Assembly (NCBI RefSeq): GCF_024519455.1
Contig: NZ_JALJRY010000015.1
Coordinates: 124,001-188,000, forward strand
Direction of reading: 5' to 3'
Length of the DNA: 64,000 bases
From: Streptomyces sp. STR69
Lineage (GTDB): Bacteria > Actinomycetota > Actinomycetes > Streptomycetales > Streptomycetaceae
Below, in pieces: positions 25,014 through 33,233 of this stretch (positions are counted from its first letter, which is position 1; each line of letters opens with the position of its first letter). A model generated the notes under the pieces. It was not told where the DNA came from. It did not search any database and saw nothing but the letters and a program-made list of their open reading frames with translations. A program made the position numbers and the translations under genes.

Positions 25014-25726
25014 GAGGAGGTTCCTTCCAGGGTGCGGGTCACGCCGAGCCAGTTCAGGAGGCGGGCGCGCAGGGTCACGAACTCGGGGGCGGTCAGATCA
25101 CGGGGACGGGGCAGGTCGACGGTCAACTCGTGGGCGATACGCCCCTCGTCCATCACCAGCACGCGGTCGGCGAGCAGCAGCGCCTCCTCCACGTCATGGG
25201 TGACCAGGAGGATCGCGCACCCGTGCAGCCGCCACAGCTCGGCGACGAGCGCCTGCACCTTGCCCCGGGTCAGCGCGTCCAGGGCGCCGAACGGCTCGTC
25301 CAGGAGCAGGAGTTCGGGCTCCCGGACCAGGGCGCGGGCCAGCGAGACGCGCTGCGCCTGACCGCCGGACAGCGTCTTGGGCCAGACGGTCGCGCGCTCC
25401 GCGATGCCGACCTCGTCGAGGGCCTTGAGCGCGAGCGCCCGGTCGGGGCGGCCCGGCAGGCCGAGCACGACATTGCGCCACACCTTCAACCAGGGGAGCA
25501 GGCGCGGCGATTGGAAGGCCGCGCTGCGCCGCGCGGGTACGGTCACCTCGCCGCCGATCTCGTCGTCGAGCCCCGCGAGGATCCGCAGCAGCGTCGACTT
25601 CCCGCAGCCGCTGTGCCCGAGCAGGGCCACGAACTCGCCCTCACGGATGTCCAGATCGAGCTCGTGCAGCACGGTGTTGCCGTCGAAGGCCCGCGAAAGG
25701 CCCCGTATTTCCACGGAGTTGGCCAT
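25010..25726 (-). CDS. ssuB: Sulfonate ABC transporter ATP-binding protein
   Basis: A 238-residue ABC ATPase: Walker A GHSGCGKST (near residue 37), Q-loop AAFQSPRLLPW, signature LSGGQAQRVSLARALV and Walker B LLLLDEPFGALD, followed by the H-loop VTHDVEEALLLADRV. This is the SsuB/TauB group. The start is ATG 25726 (MANSVEIRGLSRAF); the frame stays open further upstream through ssuC but has no support there. Only 2 nt separate it from the permease stop. Confidence 0.94.
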   Translation of the reverse strand: MANSVEIRGLSRAFDGNTVLHELDLDIREGEFVALLGHSGCGKSTLLRILAGLDDEIGGEVTVPARRSAAFQSPRLLPWLKVWRNVVLGLPGRPDRALALKALDEVGIAERATVWPKTLSGGQAQRVSLARALVREPELLLLDEPFGALDALTRGKVQALVAELWRLHGCAILLVTHDVEEALLLADRVLVMDEGRIAHELTVDLPRPRDLTAPEFVTLRARLLNWLGVTRTLEGTSS

Positions 25727-25728
25727 GA

Positions 25729-26613
25729 CTACGCCTCGCCCTCGAAGTTGGCCCGCCAGGTCAGCAGGCGGCGCGACAGGATCCGTACGGCGAAGTCGCA
25801 GGCCAGCCCGAGCAGCGCGTACACGACGAGGCACAGCACGATGACGTCCGTGCGGAAGTACTGCTGGGCGTTGCTCATCAGATAGCCGAGCCCCGCGTCC
25901 GCGTTGATCTGCTCGGCGAACACCAGCGCCAGCCAGGCGGTGGACAGCGCGTACCGGAGTCCCACGAGTGCCCCGGGCAGCGCGCTCGGCAGGATGACGT
26001 ACATGATCAGACCGAGCCGGCCGAGCCCCATCATCCGTGCGGCCTCGACGAGTTGGGCGTCGGTGGAGCGGATGCCGCCGTAGATGTTGAAGTACAGCGG
26101 GTAGGTCACGCCGAGCGCGACCAGGGCGATCTTCGGGGTCTCCTCGATGCCGAACCACACGATGAACAGCGGGATCAGACCCACCCAGGGGATCGCCCGG
26201 AACATGCCCATCGAGGAGTCGATGACGTCCTCGCCCAGCCGGAACAGCCCGGCCACCAAGGACAGGACGAGCGCGACGCTCGTGCCGATGAGGAATCCGA
26301 TGGCGGCACGGCGGCCCGACGCGGCGATGGCGCGTGGGAGTTCACCGTCCTTCGTCAGCTCGACGGCCTGTCGGATGACGTCGACGGGGGAGGCCAGCAC
26401 GGATTCGGGCAGTACTCCGGTGGCGGAGGTGATGAACCAGAGCAGCACCAGGCCGACCGGTCCGGCGGCCCGCCGCACGGAGCGCGGGACGGTGAAGCGG
26501 CGGGCGGTCTTCGCCGTGCCGCGGATGGTGACGCGAGCCGCCGCCACCGGGGCCTTGTCCTCGGGGGTGGGCTGTGCGGGCAGCACCGGCGCGTTCAGCG
26601 GTTTCGTCGTCAT
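25729..26613 (-). CDS. ssuC: Sulfonate ABC transporter permease
   Basis: A 294-residue inner-membrane protein with about six hydrophobic segments and the BPD-type EAA loop (EAARMMGLGRLGLIMYVILPSALPGALVGLRYALSTAWLALV). It is closest in layout to SsuC/TauC permeases. The N-terminal 55 residues are hydrophilic. ATG 26613 overlaps the stop of the upstream rhodanese gene (ATGA), binding transport and sulfur-transfer genes into one transcript. Confidence 0.93.
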   Translation of the reverse strand: MTTKPLNAPVLPAQPTPEDKAPVAAARVTIRGTAKTARRFTVPRSVRRAAGPVGLVLLWFITSATGVLPESVLASPVDVIRQAVELTKDGELPRAIAASGRRAAIGFLIGTSVALVLSLVAGLFRLGEDVIDSSMGMFRAIPWVGLIPLFIVWFGIEETPKIALVALGVTYPLYFNIYGGIRSTDAQLVEAARMMGLGRLGLIMYVILPSALPGALVGLRYALSTAWLALVFAEQINADAGLGYLMSNAQQYFRTDVIVLCLVVYALLGLACDFAVRILSRRLLTWRANFEGEA

Positions 26614-27455
26614 GGCCGGCCTCCCGTCGCCGCCGGGCGCGCGGGGTCGGCGGACCAGGCGGACCAGGAACCGGGGAAGAGTGTCGCGTCGAACCCGGCG
26701 ATCTCCAGCGCCGCGATCTGATGGGCGGCGGTGACACCGGACCCGCAGTACACGCCGATGCGAACCGCCTCACCGGCACCGTGTTCCTCGAACCGCTTGC
26801 GCAGTTCCTCGGGCGAGCGGAAGGTCCCGTCCGCCGTGAGGTTCTCCCCGGTCGGCGCGGACACCGCCCCCGGGATGTGCCCGGCGCGCGGGTCCACCGG
26901 CTCGACCTCGCCCCGGTACCGCTCACCGGCGCGGGCGTCCAACAGCAGCCCGGACGCGGCGAGTTCGGCGGCACCGTCGGCATCGGTGATCGGCAGCGCA
27001 CCCGCGCGGAGTACGACGTCGCCGGGTTCCGGATCGGCGGGGATCCCGGACTCCAGCGGCAGCCTGGCCGTGCGCCAGGCACCCAACGCCCCGTCCAGCA
27101 GCGTCACTTCGTCGACGCCGGTGTACCGCAGCAGCCACCAGGCGCGGGCCGCCGCCGTGTTGCCCAGGTCGTCGTAGACCACGACGGGCCGACCGCTCCC
27201 GATGCCCCAACGGCGCGCGAATTCCTGCAGCTCCGCGAGGTCGGGCAGCGGATGCCGGCCGCCGTCCGGACTCGCCGGCGCGGCCAGTTCGGTGTCCAGG
27301 TTGACATAGACCGCGCCGGGGATGTGTCCGTCGGCGTAGTGGTCGCGGCCGTAGGGATCACCGAGGGCCCACCGGACGTCGAGCAGCACCGGCGGCTGCT
27401 CGGAGCGGAGGAGTCCGGCCAGCTCGGGGACTGTGGTCGTCACTCGGCGGCTCAT
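26610..27455 (-). CDS. Thiosulfate/3-mercaptopyruvate sulfurtransferase (tandem rhodanese)
   Basis: A 281-residue protein of two rhodanese domains. The N-terminal inactive one starts at PPVLLDVRWALGDPYGRDHYADGHIPGAVYVNLD; the C-terminal catalytic one has the active-site loop YCGSGVTA with the sulfur-carrying Cys. The CGSGVTA loop is the type seen in sulfurtransferases acting on thiosulfate or mercaptopyruvate. In this operon it may handle sulfane sulfur generated during organosulfur use. ATG 27455 overlaps the stop of the preceding hydrolase gene; the long frame upstream of it is a shadow. Confidence 0.92.
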   Translation of the reverse strand: MSRRVTTTVPELAGLLRSEQPPVLLDVRWALGDPYGRDHYADGHIPGAVYVNLDTELAAPASPDGGRHPLPDLAELQEFARRWGIGSGRPVVVYDDLGNTAAARAWWLLRYTGVDEVTLLDGALGAWRTARLPLESGIPADPEPGDVVLRAGALPITDADGAAELAASGLLLDARAGERYRGEVEPVDPRAGHIPGAVSAPTGENLTADGTFRSPEELRKRFEEHGAGEAVRIGVYCGSGVTAAHQIAALEIAGFDATLFPGSWSAWSADPARPAATGGRP

Positions 27456-28162
27456 GTCAACTCCTCGGCGATCGAGGGGAGTTCGGGGGAGAGACGGAGC
27501 CGTTCGAGGAAGAGGACGACCGTGGCGGCGACGGTGCGGTGCAGGGCGTCGTTGAGGACGTCGTGCCGGCCGTCCACGAAGGTCACGGTGTGCACGTTCG
27601 AATGACCGTCGTAGACGTTCAGTGCCCGGTCGAGCGGGCTGATCGTGTCGTCCTTGCCGTGCAGGGCCAGCACCGGGACGCGCACCAGGTCCAGGCGCGG
27701 TTCCGGCAGTTCGGGGGTGTTGTCGATGGCACCCCGGCGGAACTCGGAGTCGTTGGTGAGGCGCCCCTGATGGGTCGGGCAGGCGGTGCGTGCCGCGGCC
27801 TCCTCCTCCCAACTCCCGGAAGTCCAGGCGCCGGTGGGCAGCCCGGCCAGGATCAGCGCGTCGATGCCCGCGGTGTGCTCGGCGGCGAGCTGCAGGGCGT
27901 AACGCGCGCCCGTGTCGGAGCCGACCAGCACCTTCGGGCCCGGCAGCGACTCGTCGGCGAGCAGCTTGGCGGCCTGCTCCAGGACGGCGGGATCGGCGGC
28001 CGGGTCGCCGAGGGCGCGGACGCGGTAGGCGTCGTAGCCGAGCCGGCGGCCGAACCGTTCGTAGACACCGCCGTGTTCGCCCCGCCCGGCCAGCACGATC
28101 AACGTGCCGCGCGCGGCGAGGCCTTCGGGTTCGTCCCAGGACGAGACGGAGTGAGAGGGCAT
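27452..28162 (-). CDS. Alpha/beta hydrolase with Asp at the nucleophile position, first gene of the organosulfur operon
   Basis: A 236-residue single-domain alpha/beta hydrolase. The oxyanion/N-terminal segment GTLIVLAGRGEHGGVYERFG and the acid/His end (ALHGKDDTISPLD; FVDGRHDVLND) are typical. The nucleophile elbow reads VGSDTGARYAL, i.e. Gly-x-Asp-x-Gly rather than Gly-x-Ser-x-Gly. Asp nucleophiles occur in haloalkane dehalogenases and epoxide hydrolases; alternatively the protein may be a non-esterase. A GGGAGTTG site precedes ATG 28162. It is the promoter-proximal gene of the leftward operon. Confidence 0.83.
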   Translation of the reverse strand: MPSHSVSSWDEPEGLAARGTLIVLAGRGEHGGVYERFGRRLGYDAYRVRALGDPAADPAVLEQAAKLLADESLPGPKVLVGSDTGARYALQLAAEHTAGIDALILAGLPTGAWTSGSWEEEAAARTACPTHQGRLTNDSEFRRGAIDNTPELPEPRLDLVRVPVLALHGKDDTISPLDRALNVYDGHSNVHTVTFVDGRHDVLNDALHRTVAATVVLFLERLRLSPELPSIAEELT

Positions 28163-28500
28163 GGGGCGACAACTCCCAACGAGGGGAAAGGGGAGGGGAA
28201 TTCAGCAAGGGGGGAGGAAGCGAGCAGGCCGGAGCCGCCGTCACGTGTCAGTGCGCAGGGCGGACGTGATCAGCGAGAACGCGGAGTGGGTGCCGGAGAA
28301 CGGCGTCAGGTCAACGACAGCGCGCGCTGCACGCCACGCCGAAGTCAATGACTCGGCGCTGCGTCAGAAAGGCAGCGAAAGCGGTCGTGTGCAGCATGCG
28401 CTCATCATGACCGGCCCCGACCGATCGCGTCCAACGATGATTCCGCATCGAAATCGATCAGTTGTCGCGATCGATGTCCGGAACGGCTACCGTCACCGGC
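28163..28500. promoter_or_regulatory. Divergent control region between the organosulfur operon and a LysR regulator gene
   Basis: This 338-bp gap must carry the operon promoter (leftward) and the LysR promoter (rightward). On the right edge a TACCGT -10-like box (28488-28493) ends 7 nt before the LysR ATG, suggesting a leaderless message. An AT-richer patch with overlapping ATCGAT dyads (28445-28475) is a candidate regulator site. No clear -10/-35 pair was found for the leftward operon. Confidence 0.5.
28488..28493 (+). promoter_or_regulatory. -10-like element for a leaderless LysR transcript
   Basis: TACCGT ends 7 nt before ATG 28501, placing the transcription start at or next to the start codon. 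TTGTCG (28462-28467) lies upstream with a long 20-bp spacer. No ribosome site precedes the ATG. Confidence 0.5.
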
Positions 28501-29349
28501 ATGCCCCAACCTGTCCTCGACATCGTGGCCCTGCGCAGCCTGACCGCGATAGCCGACTGCGGCGGCTTCCATCGCGCGGCCCGGGCTCTCGCCCTGAGCC
28601 AGTCCGCGGTCAGCCAGCATGTGCGCAGGCTGGAGAAGACGCTCGGGTTGCCGATCGTCGAGCGGGAGGGGCGCGGCACCCGGTTCACCCCCGAGGGGCG
28701 ACTGCTCCTCGAACAGGCCCGGCGCATCCTCGCCGTGCACGACGAGGCCGTACGCACCCTGCTCGACGTGGACGGCGACACCATCACCATCGGCTCCACC
28801 GAACACGCGGCCGACCAGTTTCTGCCACGGCTGACCGCGGCCGTCCAGGAAGTGCGGCCGGGCTGCCGCGTCCGCTTCCGCATCGACCGCTCGGCCCGCC
28901 TGGTCGAGGCCGTGGAACGCGGCAGCGTCGACGTCGCGGTGTACGTCACCGAGGCCGCCGCCACCGAGGGCACACCGGTCGGTGGCCTCCCGCTGACCTG
29001 GCACGCCACACCCGGCTGGCGGCCACCGGCCGCGCCCGCACCGGTTCCGCTGGTCGCCATCGAGGATCCGTGCGCGATCCGCCGCCGTGCCATCTCGACC
29101 CTCGCCGCGCACGGCGTACCCGCCGCGGTCGTCGGCGACGCAGGCTATCTCGCCGGCGTTCTCGACATCGCCCGGACCGGACAGGGCGTCGCCCTGCTCG
29201 CCGCCGTCGGCACCGCCCCCGACGGCCTCACCCCGTACGACGGGCTGCCCTCGGTCACCCCGATCCCCATGAGCGCGCTGGCCCGCCCGGGCACCGACCC
29301 GGCGACGGTCGACGCGGCCTTCGCCGCCGTACGGGATCTGCTGCGCTGA
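28501..29349 (+). CDS. LysR family transcriptional regulator
   Basis: A 282-residue LysR-type regulator. The N-terminal winged helix-turn-helix (about residues 5-65) contains ALRSLTAIADCGGFHRAARALALSQSAVSQHVRRLE; the C-terminal periplasmic-binding-like effector domain follows (DTITIGSTEHAADQFLPRLTAAV onward). Divergence from the sulfonate operon makes it the probable regulator, responding to sulfur status or a sulfonate, as Cbl and CysB do in enterics; this is inference. I prefer ATG 28501 over the upstream ATG at 28462 because the TACCGT box ends 7 nt before 28501. Confidence 0.9.
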   Translation: MPQPVLDIVALRSLTAIADCGGFHRAARALALSQSAVSQHVRRLEKTLGLPIVEREGRGTRFTPEGRLLLEQARRILAVHDEAVRTLLDVDGDTITIGSTEHAADQFLPRLTAAVQEVRPGCRVRFRIDRSARLVEAVERGSVDVAVYVTEAAATEGTPVGGLPLTWHATPGWRPPAAPAPVPLVAIEDPCAIRRRAISTLAAHGVPAAVVGDAGYLAGVLDIARTGQGVALLAAVGTAPDGLTPYDGLPSVTPIPMSALARPGTDPATVDAAFAAVRDLLR

Positions 29350-29502
29350 GACGGGCGAGAGCCGCGGACGGAGATCGGCCGGAACTGTCCCCTGCGGTGG
29401 GGTAGTCCGGTCCGTTTCGGAGGAAAGATCCCCCGGGGAGATTTCGGTGAGGCGATTTCGACGCTGATTCCGAATCCGATTCTGCAAGGGGGCGCGATCG
29501 TC

Positions 29503-30384
29503 GTGAGGGTCGTCCTGCTCGGTACCGCCGCCGGTGGCGGTTTCCCGCAGTGGAACTGCGCCTGCGCGCTGTGCGCCGCCGCCCGCGACGGGAAACTGCC
29601 CTCGCGCACCCAGGACTGCGTGGCCGTCACCGGCAACGCACGCGACTGGTGGCTGCTCAACGCCTCACCCGACGTCCGCACCCAGCTCGCCGCCACCTCC
29701 GCGCTCTGGCCGGGCCCCGGCCCGCGCGACAGCCCCGTCCGCGGTGTGCTCCTCACCGACGCCGAGCCCCACCACGTGGCGGGTCTGACCGCGCTGCGCG
29801 GGGCGATGGGCCTCAAGGTGTACGCCCCGCGGCCCGTCCTCGCCGCGCTCACCCCGGCCCGGACCGTCCTCGACCGCTACGCCCCCTGGGAATGGGCCGA
29901 CAGCCTCGCCGAGGGCGGGTTCGTGCTCGCCGGAGGGCTGGTCGTCACGGCCCATCCGGTAGGCGACAGGCCACCCGAGTACGTGCCGCCGCTTCGCCGT
30001 CGTCCGGACGACCGTTGGGTGGTCGCGTACCGCGTCGAGGATCTGGCTACCGGCGGGGCATTCGTCTACGCACCACGCGTCGCCGCCTGGACGGCTACCC
30101 TCGACGACCTGTTGGAGACGGCGGACTGCGCGGCGCTGGACGGCACCTTCCTCGGCGCGGACGAGGTGAGCGTGGCAGGCACCGGTCGGCCGAGCACGGG
30201 ACAGTTGCCCGTCACCGGCCCCGACGGCAGCCTCACCGCCCTCGCCCGGCACCCCGGCGTCCGCCGGATCTACACCCACCTCGGCAACACGAACCCGCTG
30301 CTCGACCCCGGCTCGACGGCGCGGGCGCAGGTGAACGCAGCGGGGGTCGAAGTGCTCATGGACGGAGCCGAGTTCGTGGTGTGA
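29503..30384 (+). CDS. pqqB: Orphan PqqB-like metallo-beta-lactamase-fold protein
   Basis: A 293-residue protein with the PqqB N-terminal signature VVLLGTAAGGGFPQWNCACALC and the C-terminal THLGNTNPLLDPGS (family consensus HxNNTNP). The metal region reads LTDAEPHHVAGL, weaker than the canonical HxHxDH of metallo-beta-lactamases, as in other PqqB proteins. In PQQ-making bacteria PqqB acts on the PqqA-derived peptide before ring closure by PqqC. No pqqA, pqqC, pqqD or pqqE gene is present here. GTG 29503 has AAGGGGG 10 nt upstream. Its role without the pathway is unclear. Confidence 0.87.
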   Translation: MRVVLLGTAAGGGFPQWNCACALCAAARDGKLPSRTQDCVAVTGNARDWWLLNASPDVRTQLAATSALWPGPGPRDSPVRGVLLTDAEPHHVAGLTALRGAMGLKVYAPRPVLAALTPARTVLDRYAPWEWADSLAEGGFVLAGGLVVTAHPVGDRPPEYVPPLRRRPDDRWVVAYRVEDLATGGAFVYAPRVAAWTATLDDLLETADCAALDGTFLGADEVSVAGTGRPSTGQLPVTGPDGSLTALARHPGVRRIYTHLGNTNPLLDPGSTARAQVNAAGVEVLMDGAEFVV

Positions 30385-30405
30385 GGCGCGCAGACCGGGC
30401 GGCGG

Positions 30406-30807
30406 CTACTCCTGCGCGCTGTCCAACATCCTTGCCAGCACGCCCCGTTGGAGCGGCAGTACCTCCGCGTGCAGGTCGCGGCCCTTGCGGGTCAGGGCGA
30501 CCCACACCCCGCGTCGGTCCTCGACGCACACGGAGCGTTCCACGAGGCCGTCCTTCTCCAGCCGGCCGATGAGCCGCGAGAGCGCGCTCTGGCTGAGATG
30601 GACCCGTCCGACCAGGTTCTGCACCCGGCACTGGTCGCCGTCCCGGGGCGCCTCGGACGCGAGCATGTCCAGCACCTCGAAGTCGCTCGCGCCCAGCCCG
30701 TGCGGGTGCAGCACGCGGTCGATCTCGCACATCGTGCGCGCGTGCACGGACAGGATGTCCCGCCACTCGTCCTCTAGTTGCCGGGCACCGGCCGACTTCA
30801 CTGCCAT
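30406..30807 (-). CDS. MarR family transcriptional regulator
   Basis: A 133-residue MarR-type winged-helix protein. The DNA-binding part contains QNLVGRVHLSQSALSRLIGRLEKDGLVERSVCVEDRRGVWVALTRKGRD. The N-terminal helix (ARQLEDEWRDILSVHARTMCEIDRVLHPHGL) is for dimerisation. It converges on pqqB and may control itself through the direct repeats at 30846. The ATG is preceded by a TACCGT -10-like box only 6 nt away on its own strand, suggesting a leaderless message. Confidence 0.92.
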   Translation of the reverse strand: MAVKSAGARQLEDEWRDILSVHARTMCEIDRVLHPHGLGASDFEVLDMLASEAPRDGDQCRVQNLVGRVHLSQSALSRLIGRLEKDGLVERSVCVEDRRGVWVALTRKGRDLHAEVLPLQRGVLARMLDSAQE

Positions 30808-30813
30808 ACCTGC

Positions 30814-30819
30814 ACGGTA
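30814..30819 (-). promoter_or_regulatory. -10-like element for a leaderless marR transcript
   Basis: On the minus strand TACCGT ends 6 nt before the ATG at 30807. The direct repeats at 30846-30875 lie about 30-60 bp further upstream, where a regulator would overlap the -35 region. Confidence 0.5.
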
Positions 30820-30845
30820 ACACCGATCCGGCCAATCGTTGAGTC

Positions 30846-30875
30846 TGCAACTAGTGCGCGTGCAAGTAGCGCGTG
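30846..30875 (+). promoter_or_regulatory. Two 15-bp direct repeats upstream of marR
   Basis: TGCAACTAGTGCGCG (30846-30860) and TGCAAGTAGCGCGTG (30861-30875) abut head to tail, sharing TGCAA-TAG-GCG. The spacing of one and a half helical turns and the position upstream of marR suggest a regulator binding site; the regulator is probably MarR itself. The repeats are seen, the role is inferred. Confidence 0.5.
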
Positions 30876-30904
30876 CGGGTCGCCGGGCCGGTACGGCAAC
30901 GGTG

Positions 30905-31255
30905 TCAGGCGGCCGGATTCTGTGTCAGCCCGACGAAGTTCCCGTCCGCGTCCTTCACGAAGGCGATCAGCTTGCCGCCGCCGACGTCCTGGACGTCCTG
31001 GACCAGCTCGGCCCCCGCCTCCACCAGCGCCGCCACCCGTGTCCGGATGTCGTCCACGGTCCAGTACGGCACCGGTCCGGTCATGCCCTTGGAGTGCCCG
31101 TTCGGGTCGAGGCCGACGTCCTGCCCTGCGGCCTTGTAGCCGACGTAGTACGGCTCGTCCGCGTACGGCTCGACCCCCAGCAGGGCGCCGAACAGGGCCT
31201 TCGCGCGGTCCAGGTCCTTGACGGGGTAGATGATCGTGTTCAGACCGTCGGTCAT
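30905..31255 (-). CDS. VOC superfamily (glyoxalase/bleomycin-resistance-like) protein
   Basis: A 116-residue single VOC domain: NTIIYPVKDLDRAKALFGALLG at the start and VKDADGNFVGLTQNPAA at the end, the two beta-alpha-beta-beta-beta modules of the fold. Members are metal-dependent lyases, isomerases or resistance binders; no substrate can be given. ATG 31255 follows GAGGAG. The marR gene lies next to it on the same strand about 100 bp downstream, so the pair may be linked. Confidence 0.9.
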   Translation of the reverse strand: MTDGLNTIIYPVKDLDRAKALFGALLGVEPYADEPYYVGYKAAGQDVGLDPNGHSKGMTGPVPYWTVDDIRTRVAALVEAGAELVQDVQDVGGGKLIAFVKDADGNFVGLTQNPAA

Positions 31256-31556
31256 GGCGAACTCCTCTGTGAAGCGTGGTCCGGCGGAATTCGCCGGTGA
31301 ATTCAGGCTAGGCCGGGGGAGCGGCTGGAGGCTTCTCCAATCCTGACCGGCTGCCGCGCGGGGCGGGTCCGTCACCGGTTGCCGTGCCGGGCGAATCCGT
31401 TGCCAACTGCCGCGCCCGGCGGGCTCGTCGACGATGCCGGCCGGTCCGCCGCCCGACCCGGGGCCGGGGCGGGGCGTCGTCCGGGAGAGGATCATCTCCG
31501 TGACCCGCGACGCGGAGGTCGCGGTGAGGCCGGAACACCGGAACAGGGGGCACAGC

Positions 31557-32273
31557 GTGGTGCAGCAGGACGAGACCGAACTTCCGCCGCCCGTGCCCGG
31601 AGGCGCACTGCTGCTCCGGCACCGCCCGGCCCGCCCGCGAGCGGCCGTCCTGGTCCTGCACGGCGGTCAGGAGACGAGCCACCGTCCCGCCAGGCCCTGG
31701 CAGCTCGCCGCGCTGCGGATGGGACCGTTCGTGCGGGCGGTGTCCGGCGCGCTGCCGGACGACGACGTCCTGCTCGCCCGGGCCCGATACCGCGTGCGCG
31801 GCTGGAACGGCGAGTGCGCCGACCCGGTGCGGGACACCCACCGCGCGCTGGACGAACTCGCCGAACTGGCGGGCCCCGTACCGACCGTGCTGCTCGGCCA
31901 CTCCATGGGTGGCCGGGCCGCTCTGCGTGCCGCCGGTCATCCGCAGGTGTGCGGTGTGGTCGCGCTGGCGCCGTGGTGGCCGCCGGGCGAACCGGTGGAA
32001 CAGACGGCCGGCCGACACGTCGTCTGCCTTCACGGCGACCAGGACCGCGTCACCTCACCCGCCGACTCGGCGGACTGCGTGCGCAGGGCGCGGACCACGG
32101 CGACCCGTACCGCAATGGCGCTCGTCGGCGGGGGCGACCACGCCATGCTCCGCCGCCACCGTCTCTGGCACGACACCGCCGCGGCCCTCGTCGCCCACCT
32201 CCTCGACCCCGCCGGCGCACCGGATCCACTGCCCGAGGAGTCCTACGGGACGGCCGACTTCCCGGTGCTGTGA
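31557..32273 (+). CDS. Alpha/beta hydrolase, small serine hydrolase
   Basis: A 238-residue alpha/beta hydrolase: AAVLVLHGGQETSHR (oxyanion segment), nucleophile elbow LLGHSMGGRAALRAAGH with the catalytic Ser, Asp in CLHGDQDRVTSP and His in GGGDHAML. GTG 31557 (or the adjacent GTG at 31560) follows AGGGGGCACAGC; a GTG at 31500 is a possible longer start. The 3' end overlaps the stop of the convergent BrkB gene by 31 bp. Substrate unknown. Confidence 0.85.
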   Translation: MVQQDETELPPPVPGGALLLRHRPARPRAAVLVLHGGQETSHRPARPWQLAALRMGPFVRAVSGALPDDDVLLARARYRVRGWNGECADPVRDTHRALDELAELAGPVPTVLLGHSMGGRAALRAAGHPQVCGVVALAPWWPPGEPVEQTAGRHVVCLHGDQDRVTSPADSADCVRRARTTATRTAMALVGGGDHAMLRRHRLWHDTAAALVAHLLDPAGAPDPLPEESYGTADFPVL

Positions 32274-33163
32274 CCGGATGACCGAGGAACTGGACCACCG
32301 GTCGGCCCGGCCAGTTCGGCGGCGAACTGCGCTCCCGTGAGCAGCGCCAGGTTCGACAGCCACAGCCAGATGAGGAAGACGACGATGCCGGAGAGCGAGC
32401 CGTAGAGCCTGCTGTAGGCGCCGAGCGTCGAGGCGTACGACGAGAAGCCCGCCGAGACGGCCAGCCACAGCGCGGCGGCCAGGGCGCCACCGGGCAGGGT
32501 GTGCCCGCGTCGGCGCGCTGAGGCCGGGCCCGTGTGGAAGACGACCACGACCAGGAGGACCACCAGGCACAGCAGTACCGGCCAGCGCAGCAGACTCCAC
32601 GCCCAGGCCGCGCTGGTGCCCATGCCGAAGATCCGGCCGACGACCTCCGCGAGCGGGCCGGTCAGCAGCAGCGTGAGCGAGCCGACGAGGAGCAGTCCGA
32701 GCACCAAGAGCGCGGTGAGCACGATGCGGGGCGCCTTGCGCCAGGTCGAACGCCGGTCCTCGGTGCGGTGCATCCGGTGCAGGGCGCGGCGGAACACGGC
32801 GAGATAACTGGAGGCCGACCACAGCGCGCTGCCCGCACCGGTCACCAGCAACGGCCAGGCCGTGCCGTCCGCGTCCAGCGCGTGCGACAGGACGGTGTGC
32901 AGATCGGCGCCCGAGTCGGCCGGGGCGTAGGCGGCGACATGGCTGATGAACTCCTGGGCCGTGTCCGGGCTGATCATCCCGAACCCCAGGACCGTCGCGA
33001 GCATCGCGGGGAGCACGGTCAGGATCGCGTAGTACGTCAGCGCCGCCGCGTAGTCCGTGATGTCGTCGTTCCACAGCGCGACCGGCGTCCGCCGCAGCGC
33101 GGGCCACCACGCGGCGGGCGGCCGGACCGCGATCATCCCCGCCCACGGTGTGCTCATGCCCAT
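32243..33163 (-). CDS. YihY/BrkB family inner-membrane protein
   Basis: A 306-residue membrane protein with about six hydrophobic helices and the BrkB-type motifs ITDYAAALTYYAILTVLPAML near the N-terminus and YGSLSGIVVFLIWLWLSNLALLTGAQFAAEL near the C-terminus. These proteins were once called ribonuclease BN, which is not supported; they are thought to be transporters or flippases. Start is ATG 33163 or 33157. The gene overlaps the convergent alpha/beta hydrolase by 31 bp at the 3' ends. Confidence 0.9.
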   Translation of the reverse strand: MGMSTPWAGMIAVRPPAAWWPALRRTPVALWNDDITDYAAALTYYAILTVLPAMLATVLGFGMISPDTAQEFISHVAAYAPADSGADLHTVLSHALDADGTAWPLLVTGAGSALWSASSYLAVFRRALHRMHRTEDRRSTWRKAPRIVLTALLVLGLLLVGSLTLLLTGPLAEVVGRIFGMGTSAAWAWSLLRWPVLLCLVVLLVVVVFHTGPASARRRGHTLPGGALAAALWLAVSAGFSSYASTLGAYSRLYGSLSGIVVFLIWLWLSNLALLTGAQFAAELAGPTGGPVPRSSGHSTGKSAVP

Positions 33164-33233
33164 CCACCTCTCACCCGGTTCTCCTTCTGCCCGTGTTGGG
33201 ACGCACTACTCCAAGCAGGTCCGACGGCGAATC

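Noticed and set aside
32243..33163. Annotation as ribonuclease BN
   Set aside because: The historical BN label for YihY/BrkB proteins is not supported; the sequence is a polytopic membrane protein without nuclease motifs.
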